Source of the DNA: Anabaena minutissima FACHB-250
GTDB lineage: Bacteria; Cyanobacteriota; Cyanobacteriia; Cyanobacteriales; Nostocaceae
Length of the DNA stretch: 64,000 bases
Direction: 5' to 3'
NCBI RefSeq assembly: GCF_014697125.1
Contig: NZ_JACJRG010000022.1
Span: forward strand, 1-64,000
In this document: piece after piece, positions 45,145 through 52,976 of the stretch
Layout of the letters: the number at the start of each line of letters is the position of its first letter
Position numbering within the stretch: position 1 is the stretch's first letter
The notes under the pieces: generated by a model
Databases searched by the model: none
Told to the model about the DNA's origin: nothing
The model's input: only the letters and a program-made list of their open reading frames with translations
Made by a program: the position numbers and the translations under genes

Positions 45145-46395
45145 CTAGACGTATTTTCTAAAGGCGAGGGTGACATTATGTCCACCAAATCCAAAGGAAT
45201 TAGATAAGGCTACATCGACTTTGAGAGCGCGGCTAGAGTTGGGTACGTAATCTAAATCACACTCTGGATCAAGGTTTTTGATATTGATTGTAGGTGGAAT
45301 GCGATCGTTAGCAGTAGCTAAGACTGTGGCTACAGCTTCAATACCTCCAGAACCACCTAACAGGTGTCCTGTCATTGATTTAGTGGAGCTGACGGCGATT
45401 TTGTAGGCATGATCGCCCAAGGCTCTTTTAATCGCTGCCGTTTCCGTGGAATCGTTAGCCGGGGTGCTAGTACCGTGGGCATTGATATAGCTGACTTGAT
45501 CTGGGGTAATACCTGCGTCTTTTAGTGCCAACTGGATGGCTCTGGCTGCGCCTTCACCGCCAGGGACAGGGGAGGTTATATGGTACGCATCACAGGTCAT
45601 GCCATAACCAACGATTTCGGCATAAATGCGTGCGCCACGACTGAGGGCGTGTTGCAACTCTTCCAGAATCAAGATTCCCGCACCTTCACCCATGACAAAT
45701 CCATCGCGATCGCGATCGAAGGGACGGCACGCATGAGTGGGGTCATCGTTGCGAGTGGAAAGGGCGCGTGCAGCCGCAAAACCAGCTACAGACAAGGGAG
45801 TTATCGCCGCTTCACACCCACCACAAATCATGGCTTGAGCATAACCGCCTTGAATCATGCGAAAAGCGTCCCCAATGGCGTTAGAACCTGCGGCGCAAGC
45901 AGTCACAGTACAGTTATTAGGGCCTTTAGCACCAGTATGAATTGCTGTCAGTCCCGCCGCCATATTAGCAATCATCATGGGAATCATGAATGGACTACAG
46001 CGATCTGGGCCACGGTTAAGGTAGATGGTTTGCTGGTCTTCCATGACCTTAATACCGCCTACACCAGAACCGATAATAACTCCTACCTGTTCGGCGTTGA
46101 GTTCATTAATAACTAACTTGGCATCTGCAACTGCTTGTTTGGCTGCTGCGACTCCAAATTGGGAAAATCGATCCATGCGCTTGGCTTCTTTGCGATCCAT
46201 GTATTCATGCGGATCGAAATTTTTCACCTCTCCAGCAATGCGACAATCATGGCTAGACGCATCAAAAAAAGTGATGTAGTCAATGCCATTGCGTGCGCTT
46301 AACAATCCTTCCCAATATTCAGCAGGTGTGTTACCAATAGGTGTAATCGCGCCAACACCAGTTACAACAACGCGTTTACGATTATAATCTGTCAT
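45145..46395 (-). CDS. fabF: 3-oxoacyl-[acyl-carrier-protein] synthase II
   Basis: Condensing enzyme of fatty-acid elongation, 416 residues. The catalytic triad is visible: C167 in TVTACAAGSNAIG, the histidine in INAHGTSTPANDSTE and the histidine in SSTKSMTGHLLGGSGG. The opening RVVVTGVGAITPIGNT is typical. It follows acpP on the same strand with about 210 bases of tandem repeats between; this order (acpP-fabF) is common and the two are probably co-expressed. Confidence 0.96.
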   Translation of the reverse strand: MTDYNRKRVVVTGVGAITPIGNTPAEYWEGLLSARNGIDYITFFDASSHDCRIAGEVKNFDPHEYMDRKEAKRMDRFSQFGVAAAKQAVADAKLVINELNAEQVGVIIGSGVGGIKVMEDQQTIYLNRGPDRCSPFMIPMMIANMAAGLTAIHTGAKGPNNCTVTACAAGSNAIGDAFRMIQGGYAQAMICGGCEAAITPLSVAGFAAARALSTRNDDPTHACRPFDRDRDGFVMGEGAGILILEELQHALSRGARIYAEIVGYGMTCDAYHITSPVPGGEGAARAIQLALKDAGITPDQVSYINAHGTSTPANDSTETAAIKRALGDHAYKIAVSSTKSMTGHLLGGSGGIEAVATVLATANDRIPPTINIKNLDPECDLDYVPNSSRALKVDVALSNSFGFGGHNVTLAFRKYV

Positions 46396-46436
46396 GACTC
46401 AGTAAAAGATGGCGAGAAAGTTGCAAGTAAAGTTCT

Positions 46437-46600
46437 GAGTAGTGAGTGCTGAGTGCTGAGTGCTGAGTGCTGAGTGCTGAGTGCTGAGTGCTGAGTAGGA
46501 AATTTCACTCAGCAGTAGTGTTCCGAGTTCCGAGTTAGAAATCTTACTCATAACTCATAACTCATAACTCATAACTCATAACTCATAACTCATAACTCAA
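46437..46600. repeat. Two runs of short tandem repeats between acpP and fabF
   Basis: GTGCTGA units at 46437-46497 (about eight copies) and ACTCATA units at 46549-46600 (about seven copies) fill the gap between acpP and fabF. Confidence 0.92.
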
Positions 46601-46607
46601 CACTTTC

Positions 46608-46859
46608 TTAAGCGGATGCGGCAACTTTGCTGTTGATGTAATCCACTGCTTCTTGAACGGTTGTAATTTTTTCGGCGGCTTCATCGGGAATTTCGATATC
46701 AAATTCTTCTTCCAAAGCCATGACTAATTCCACTGTATCTAGAGAATCTGCCCCTAAATCGTTAGCAAAATTTGCTGTTTCGGTAACTTTTTCCTCGTCA
46801 ACACTAAGTTGTTCAACAATGATTTTCTTGACTTGTGCAAAAATTTCTGCCTGGCTCAT
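46608..46859 (-). CDS. acpP: Acyl carrier protein
   Basis: Small acidic four-helix protein of 83 residues carrying growing acyl chains. The phosphopantetheine attachment site is S39 in DLGADSLDTVELVMALEE. It is upstream of fabF on the same strand. Confidence 0.97.
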   Translation of the reverse strand: MSQAEIFAQVKKIIVEQLSVDEEKVTETANFANDLGADSLDTVELVMALEEEFDIEIPDEAAEKITTVQEAVDYINSKVAASA

Positions 46860-47258
46860 ATATAAAATTCCTTAACCAACTGCTATTTTCTGCTCTTGAT
46901 GTTATGGGAGACATGGTTTTGAGCATATACATCTTATCGGAAAGCGCGATCGCCCGTATACGTCCTTGTCCAAAATAGGAAGAGAGTTGTGAGTGCTGAG
47001 TTGTGAGTGCTGAGTTGTGTTAGCGGTAGCGCGGCGTTTAGCCGGTTGTGAGTGAGATTCACCACTCAGCAAGCTGCTCATGTTCCACTACCCTAACTAA
47101 ACTTGGAACTCATAACACTTTTTAATACTGCTTGTTATCAATTCTTACTAAATTTTTAGTGAATGTTCAAAAAATATACATTTCCTTCTCAGTATCCCTG
47201 GTGAGAGGTGAGAAAACAGTTATCATCGGGGCAGTTGCCCTAAACCACACTTACTTTT
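46860..47258. other. Divergent intergenic region with repeats
   Basis: Promoter region for acpP (minus) and the HdrB-like gene (plus). It contains GTGCTGA/TTGTGAG units with the third copy of the 27-base module (47019-47045). Frames opening upstream of 47259 are not supported. Confidence 0.5.
46986..47055. repeat. Tandem repeats with 27-base module, copy 3
   Basis: GTGCTGA/GTTGTGA units surround the module at 47019-47045, whose sequence is identical to 10907-10933. Confidence 0.85.
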
Positions 47259-48164
47259 ATGCTATCTCAAACACTAAAATATGCTTACTTCCCTGGTTGT
47301 GTAGCTCAAGGTGCTTGCGGGGAATTATACCAGTCAACTCAAGCCTTAACTCAAGCATTAGGTATTGAACTGATTGAACTAAAGAAAGCTGCTTGCTGCG
47401 GTTCAGGTACATTCAAAGAAGATTCTCAACTGTTAGAAGATACAGTCAATGCCAGAAATATTGCCCTCGCAGAAGCATTAAATTTGCCCCTACTGACTCA
47501 TTGCAGTACCTGTCAGGGTGTAATTGGTCATGTTAACGAACGCTTGCAAGATTTTCAAACCAGTAACCCTGATTATGTGAAGCAAGTTAATGGCTTGTTA
47601 AACAAAGAAGGCTGTCTACCTTATCGCGGTAAAACAGAAGTTAAACATATCCTCTATGCGTTAGTCAGAGATTATGGCTTAGAGGAAATTAGCAATCGTG
47701 TCACCCGTAAGTTATCTGGGCTAAAGTGTGCAGCTTTTTATGGCTGTTATCTCCTTCGCGCCCAAAAGCCCATACCCGACGAAGACCCTTACAATCCAGA
47801 AGCAATGGAAAATGTCTTTCGAGCGGTGGGTGCAACACCAATTTATTATCGTGGTCGGACTCAATGTTGTGGCTGGCCTCTTTCTAGCTATGCTACTACC
47901 CAATCCTTCCAGATGGCTGGGATGCACATTCAAGACGCTTTAACTGCTGGTGCTGATTGTTTAGTTACCCCTTGTCCTCTGTGTCATCTAAATTTAGATT
48001 CTCGTCAACCAGAGGTAGAAAAAGTAATTGGGCAAAAATTAGGTTTGCCCGTATTACATTTACCCCAGTTAATTGCTTTGGCATTAGGGGTTAGCCCCAA
48101 AGAATTAGGTTTAGAACGGCATATTGTTTCTACAAAACCCGTTTTAGAAAAGTTGGGATTTTGA
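47259..48164 (+). CDS. HdrB-like Cys-rich (CCG-domain) protein
   Basis: A 301-residue protein with two CCG domains, as in subunit B of heterodisulfide reductase and related Fe-S electron-transfer proteins. Cysteine clusters are at YFPGCVAQGACGE, KKAACCGSGTF and LTHCSTCQGV for the first domain, and FYGCYLL, RTQCCGWPLSS and TPCPLCHLNLD for the second. In methanogens the partner is coenzyme B/M; cyanobacteria lack that chemistry, so this protein likely works with another quinone- or thiol-linked reductase (some annotations link it to succinate dehydrogenase). No hdrA/hdrC or sdh gene is adjacent. Confidence 0.85.
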   Translation: MLSQTLKYAYFPGCVAQGACGELYQSTQALTQALGIELIELKKAACCGSGTFKEDSQLLEDTVNARNIALAEALNLPLLTHCSTCQGVIGHVNERLQDFQTSNPDYVKQVNGLLNKEGCLPYRGKTEVKHILYALVRDYGLEEISNRVTRKLSGLKCAAFYGCYLLRAQKPIPDEDPYNPEAMENVFRAVGATPIYYRGRTQCCGWPLSSYATTQSFQMAGMHIQDALTAGADCLVTPCPLCHLNLDSRQPEVEKVIGQKLGLPVLHLPQLIALALGVSPKELGLERHIVSTKPVLEKLGF

Positions 48165-48252
48165 AGAAATTGGGGGCTGGTGATTAGGTATTGGATAGAA
48201 AAAGTCAAAAGATTCTTTCTTGTTTTCCTTATCTCTAATCCCTAGGAGTTCT

Positions 48253-49305
48253 TTAATTGGTTTCTCCCTTAAACTGACGTTGGAGTTGTCTAAAAAATTG
48301 ATACATCTCTGGCAAGCGGCTGTAAATAGCAGCAACTTTGAGATATGTCCTGTGGGGAACAGCCGGAGTCCCCGAAACAACGTCTCCTGGTGCAACATTA
48401 TGGAGAACGCCGCTTTGAGCCGAAGCAATTGAGCCATCACCCATTATCGCTTGATTGGCAATTCCGACTTGTCCGGCTAAAATCACACGATTGCCTAATT
48501 TAACTGCTCCAGCCATACCAGTTTGGGCAGCGATCGCACAACCTTTACCAATTTGACAACCATGAGCAATCTGCACTAGGTTATCGATTTTGGTATCATA
48601 TCCTACTCTGGTTTCTCCCACGGCGGGGCGGTCAACGGTCGTATTACAACCTATTTCTACCCGATCTTCTAAGATTACATAGCCAGACTGTTCCATTTTG
48701 AACCAACCAGTCCGGGTAGGGACAAAGCCAAAACCCTCTGCACCGATGACAGCACCGCTATGAATGACGCAATCTGCGCCGATTTGGCTACGTTCTTCGA
48801 TGGTACAGTTAGCGTGTAAGGTGGTGCGATCGCCTATCTTCACATCGGGATAAATGACAACGTTGGGATGAATAATCACACTGTCTCCGATTTCTGCTCT
48901 TTCCTGAATCACCGCATGGGGACCAATGTAGACATCTTCACCAATTTTGGCTGTGGGATGAATAACGGCTGTAGGATGAATGGCTGGGCTGGGAGAGTAT
49001 GGTTTATAAAATATAGCGATCGCTTTGGCAAACAACAATCTTGGTTGTTTTGTCGCTACCCAAGCTATGCCTCGTTCTTCTGCTTGAGCTTGTATCGTTT
49101 GATCATGAGGCAAAATTAAAGCACTAGCATTTGTTGTGTTGATAAAAGAGGCAAATTTTCCACCTTCTACGTAACTTAAAATACCAGTTTTTGCGTCTTC
49201 AATGGCCGCTACCCCTATAAGTTCTGGGTCATTATTTTGATTGATGTTCAGACTATGGTCGATGGCGGTGTCACCAAATTGGTGTATGATTTCGCTGAAT
49301 TTCAT
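48253..49305 (-). CDS. lpxD: UDP-3-O-acylglucosamine N-acyltransferase (LpxD)
   Basis: Lipid A biosynthesis acyltransferase, about 350 residues. After an N-terminal substrate-binding domain (about 1-100), residues about 105-325 form a left-handed beta helix of hexapeptide repeats (for example VIHPTAKIGEDVYIGPHAVI). The catalytic histidine is probably in the segment VQIAHGCQIGKGCAIAAQTG. I use the ATG at 49305 (MKFSEI) rather than the 13 codons upstream. It lies downstream of the polysaccharide cluster, separated by a dispersed repeat; other lpx genes are not here. Confidence 0.93.
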   Translation of the reverse strand: MKFSEIIHQFGDTAIDHSLNINQNNDPELIGVAAIEDAKTGILSYVEGGKFASFINTTNASALILPHDQTIQAQAEERGIAWVATKQPRLLFAKAIAIFYKPYSPSPAIHPTAVIHPTAKIGEDVYIGPHAVIQERAEIGDSVIIHPNVVIYPDVKIGDRTTLHANCTIEERSQIGADCVIHSGAVIGAEGFGFVPTRTGWFKMEQSGYVILEDRVEIGCNTTVDRPAVGETRVGYDTKIDNLVQIAHGCQIGKGCAIAAQTGMAGAVKLGNRVILAGQVGIANQAIMGDGSIASAQSGVLHNVAPGDVVSGTPAVPHRTYLKVAAIYSRLPEMYQFFRQLQRQFKGETN

Positions 49306-49383
49306 ATTCGCGTATTTATTTAGTAGTTTTCTCAGTAAAAGCAAGATTATACTATTTCATATCACGTCAGCTTGATTGCTGAT

Positions 49384-49494
49384 CTGACTTTTCACGTCAT
49401 GTGGAAAAGTCCACAAAAAATCTAACTTGCAAACCAGGATTTCAAAATCTCTCTTCTGCGAGGAGAGAGATTTAGAGAGAGTTTTTCCAGATTC
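49384..49494. repeat. Dispersed ~115-base repeat, copy B (inverted)
   Basis: Inverted counterpart of 31198-31312, roughly 85% alike by eye. The internal hairpin (CTCTTCTGCGAGGAGAG) keeps pairing despite changed bases. Confidence 0.8.
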
Positions 49495-49596
49495 CGTGAA
49501 AAATTAGGATTGCTGATGAAGCCCCAAGAAGCCCACCCCGTGAACATAGTGGGGTTTAATGACTGTTGGAAGCATAGCTAATTAATCTTCAATGCT

Positions 49597-50511
49597 TTAC
49601 TTACCAGATGAAACTAATTTTTTTAATCTTCTAAAATACCTTTTCATAATTCTCATTTTATTAATTAACATAGGATTGCCTGATGGAACTTTTGGCATTA
49701 AATCTTCTCGCAATACATATACACCATCGTTACTGTCATAGTCTAATTTGGCTGCGGTTTTAATCTTGGCTTGCCATTCATCTCCAGATAGTTGCAGATT
49801 AGTCATACTTGCACCTTGACTATGGGAGTGAGTTCCTACCATTAATTGAGATTCATGCTTAAAATTCTGACTACCTCTAGCTCTTGCTAACAGACGGATA
49901 CTGATCCGTTTTTGTATCTGTTGAGGTGAACGATGTTGATAGTGTTTTAATCTAATCCTAAATGGATATATTGCCCCAAAATAAGGCCATCCCTGATCTT
50001 TATCCCAAACTAAATCCTGGTCATATCTGAAGAAACGCGCCTCTGACCAATTATTCAGATAGTAATGGCACTTTTGTTCAACTGGTATTTCATCATCATA
50101 AATTGACGGTTGCTGACTATAAATTTCTAAATCCTTATCAGTAAAGAAGTACTGAAAACTAGCAGCCCAAACTGCTTGATATTGCCCTGGTATTTCCCCT
50201 AAGAAACTACGCGGATTGTCTATATAAATTTCATCAGCATCTAACCGACACCACCAGTCACCAACTGAACTATTGGCTCGATAATGATGAAATAGATCAG
50301 CCGATAAACCATGATGATATGTGCAATCATCTTGCTTGTAAGGAATGATTTGTTGATGTTTTTGAGACAAGTTTAAAATCTTTTCCCATGTGCCATCTGT
50401 ACTACCATTATCCAAAACATATATAAAATCAGACCAGATTATTGCTGATGTGAGTGTTTGCTCAATGATGTCAGCTTCGTCTTTAACTACACAAATACTA
50501 TGAATTTTCAT
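49597..50511 (-). CDS. Glycosyltransferase family 2
   Basis: Predicted GT-A fold glycosyltransferase of 304 residues. Motifs: HSICVVKDEADIIEQTL, the nucleotide-binding FIYVLDNGSTDGTWEKI and the metal-binding DWWCRLDADEIYIDN. It is the last gene of the polysaccharide cluster, four bases after the next GT2 gene. It probably adds a sugar to the surface polysaccharide repeat unit; donor and linkage are unknown. Confidence 0.88.
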   Translation of the reverse strand: MKIHSICVVKDEADIIEQTLTSAIIWSDFIYVLDNGSTDGTWEKILNLSQKHQQIIPYKQDDCTYHHGLSADLFHHYRANSSVGDWWCRLDADEIYIDNPRSFLGEIPGQYQAVWAASFQYFFTDKDLEIYSQQPSIYDDEIPVEQKCHYYLNNWSEARFFRYDQDLVWDKDQGWPYFGAIYPFRIRLKHYQHRSPQQIQKRISIRLLARARGSQNFKHESQLMVGTHSHSQGASMTNLQLSGDEWQAKIKTAAKLDYDSNDGVYVLREDLMPKVPSGNPMLINKMRIMKRYFRRLKKLVSSGK

Positions 50512-50515
50512 GACC

Positions 50516-51490
50516 TTACCTCTTAGAAAATCTCATTAGTGCAGAATTGCTGCGCCGTAAACTGTAAAAAATTTGGATAAATTGTTGATAGCCATTATCC
50601 CCTAACCAGTGCATTAATGCGATCGCTACACTGAGACGAATATATTCTTTAGTAAAGATGATCAAAAAATCATGCTTCAGAGCTTGCTGGCGAAAAACAT
50701 CTGCTTGTTTATTATCTCTATCTTTACTTTGTAAACATTTCCATGCTAATAACAAATAAAGATTACCATAGCTCCGCTTTCTGAGATGTAAAAACTCAAC
50801 TGGAGCAGACTGAAAAGCTTTTTCAAAAATGGTGCGAAAATCGTGTATCAGTTGAGGATAATTCTTAGATTTATTATGAGAATGCTGACGGTAGCTAACT
50901 AGAGGTTCTCTAATCAAAGCACAAGGATAAACAGCAGCGATTCGCAACCACATATCCCAATCTGGTGCGGCGTCAATACTTGCATCAAATACTCCTACTT
51001 GCTCAAAGCATTGGCTACGAATCATAGGCACACTACCACATTCAATCAAATTGCGGGCTGTAAATTTATCCCAGATATATCCTTCTGCATCCGGTTTGAC
51101 TATTCTACCTGTAGGCTCACTTTTTTCATTTATATAAGCGACCCAATTGTAAACTAATCCTATTTCTGGATTTGATTCCAAAACCCTGATTTGCTTTTCT
51201 AATTTAGTCGGCTGCCAAAAATCATCAGCATCCATAAAAGCTATAAACTCACATTGGGAGTGTTTTATACCTGTGTTTCTTGCTCCTGATGAACCTTGAT
51301 TTTGTTGACTAACTAATTTAACTCTTGAATCTTTTATTTGAGATACCCATTCAGCAGTTCCATCTGAACTACCATCATCAACAATGATTACTTCAAAATC
51401 ATCAAAAGTTTGATTAAAAAGACATTTGATAGTTTCAGGAAGATAATTTATCGCATTGTAAGCAGGAATTATCACAGAAACTTTTGGCAT
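50516..51490 (-). CDS. Glycosyltransferase family 2
   Basis: Predicted GT-A fold glycosyltransferase of 324 residues with motifs VSVIIPAYNAINYLPETI, FEVIIVDDGSSDGTAEWV and the metal-binding FIAFMDADDFWQP. It lies 19 bases after the O-antigen ligase-like gene and four bases before the next GT2 gene, clearly within one operon. Sugar specificity cannot be assigned. Confidence 0.9.
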   Translation of the reverse strand: MPKVSVIIPAYNAINYLPETIKCLFNQTFDDFEVIIVDDGSSDGTAEWVSQIKDSRVKLVSQQNQGSSGARNTGIKHSQCEFIAFMDADDFWQPTKLEKQIRVLESNPEIGLVYNWVAYINEKSEPTGRIVKPDAEGYIWDKFTARNLIECGSVPMIRSQCFEQVGVFDASIDAAPDWDMWLRIAAVYPCALIREPLVSYRQHSHNKSKNYPQLIHDFRTIFEKAFQSAPVEFLHLRKRSYGNLYLLLAWKCLQSKDRDNKQADVFRQQALKHDFLIIFTKEYIRLSVAIALMHWLGDNGYQQFIQIFYSLRRSNSALMRFSKR

Positions 51491-51509
51491 ATTTATAACT
51501 CTTATTTTG

Positions 51510-52976
51510 CTAATGAGATAAAGGTGATCTATCCATTTGTTGAGAATTGCCTATTTCATCCCAATCCCAACCTGCTACTGCTAAAGAAAGCCACCAATAG
51601 AACAAAAGAGTAGTGTGCTTCCAGATATTGTCAGTCAACATTCCCAGCAGAATAGCGGTGAAAACAGCCAACAGGATAAAGCAAAAGTTCTGTTGTGAGC
51701 GATTATTTCTAGCCGCAGACATGAGATTTATAAGGCGATAAACTTGAGATGCCAGAAAAATCAAAAATGTTGTGAATCCTACTATTCCTCCCTCCGCTAA
51801 GGCTCGGAGATAATCATTATGAGCCTCGTTTTTTAACACAGTTAAGTAGGAAGCTGTATTTAAACCATAACCAAGTAACGGCGAGTTCTTCCAAGCCTCC
51901 CACATAAAATGCCATTGTGCTATTCTCCAGTTAAAACTATTTCCGTCTGTCCAAGATAGTAAAATTGCTCGCCATATCTCTATATCTGGATTTAAAAGTG
52001 GTGTATCCGCAAGTGAGCCAAGGCGTTCTCGTCCAAACTCTGTACTCACAAATAAAATTATTACCAATCCTAATAGTAAAAAGCCACCAATTAAATTGAC
52101 GAGATTTAATTTAGGTACAATCATTACTAAAACAAAAACAAACAGCATTGCTGTCATAGTTAGAGCTTTGGTACTAACAAAAAAGAAAGCAAGTAAGCCT
52201 AGCAAACATAACCAAGGCCAACGTTTTGGTGTGTTACCTATCTTCCAACAGGTTAGCGCGATAAATAGTAATAAGAATGTGGCAAATGTAGAAGGATGAC
52301 CTAAAGTTCCTCTAATACGCGAAGCTGATTCTAATTCCCCAGTATTGACGCTACCTTGAGCTAGGAAGGAAGGTAGTAATGAAGGGGGTAAGAACATCTG
52401 CATTGATGATACTGTCAGGGGAATAACAAGACTCAAGAACAAGGCAGTAATTACTGTTTGAGGTTTCAACTTCCCCTTAAGTTGCATGACGAGCAGATAA
52501 ACCATTAACCACGAAAATAAACGTGTCCACTCACGGACACCTTCTAAGAGATATGTCCCATCTAAACCTAGTCCTCCTAATGGTAATAACACTACCCACA
52601 TTCCTTGTAGTGCTACCCATCCAGCAAAAAACCACCAAAATCTATCTACTTTGATGGCTTGACTTGTTAATAAAGAAACAGCTACATATAATAACGCCAA
52701 GCCACTTAAACCAACCGCAAAAGCAGATGGAATTTGCTGTGCGGAAAATGTATCTAAAGCACTACGCAAAACTAATAAGCCGATTACTGCTTGCTCGAAT
52801 TTACCAAAAAACCAGACAACAATAGCTACGGCAAATATAGGCAAGCCGATTAACAAGGGGCTAACACCGACTAGAAACCCTGCTACTATACCAATGGCAA
52901 TACCTGCTAACCCAACCAAGATTCCCACATGGGAATAACGACTTGAGCGTTTATTAGTCAACATTGTTATCTTCAC
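51510..52976 (-). CDS. O-antigen ligase/polymerase-like membrane protein
   Basis: Predicted multi-pass membrane protein of 488 residues with about 12 hydrophobic segments and a large periplasmic loop containing the Wzy_C/WaaL-type motif region (WHFMWEAWKNSPLLGYGLNT, then HNDYLRALAEGGIVGF). It probably polymerises or ligates the exported polysaccharide repeat unit. Its ATG overlaps the stop of the preceding co-polymerase gene by four bases (ATGA), so they are translationally coupled. Confidence 0.87.
   Translation of the reverse strand: MKITMLTNKRSSRYSHVGILVGLAGIAIGIVAGFLVGVSPLLIGLPIFAVAIVVWFFGKFEQAVIGLLVLRSALDTFSAQQIPSAFAVGLSGLALLYVAVSLLTSQAIKVDRFWWFFAGWVALQGMWVVLLPLGGLGLDGTYLLEGVREWTRLFSWLMVYLLVMQLKGKLKPQTVITALFLSLVIPLTVSSMQMFLPPSLLPSFLAQGSVNTGELESASRIRGTLGHPSTFATFLLLFIALTCWKIGNTPKRWPWLCLLGLLAFFFVSTKALTMTAMLFVFVLVMIVPKLNLVNLIGGFLLLGLVIILFVSTEFGRERLGSLADTPLLNPDIEIWRAILLSWTDGNSFNWRIAQWHFMWEAWKNSPLLGYGLNTASYLTVLKNEAHNDYLRALAEGGIVGFTTFLIFLASQVYRLINLMSAARNNRSQQNFCFILLAVFTAILLGMLTDNIWKHTTLLFYWWLSLAVAGWDWDEIGNSQQMDRSPLSH

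Noticed and set aside
47132..47368. Frame overlapping the HdrB-like start
   Set aside because: A different frame from the HdrB-like gene, with no coding character.
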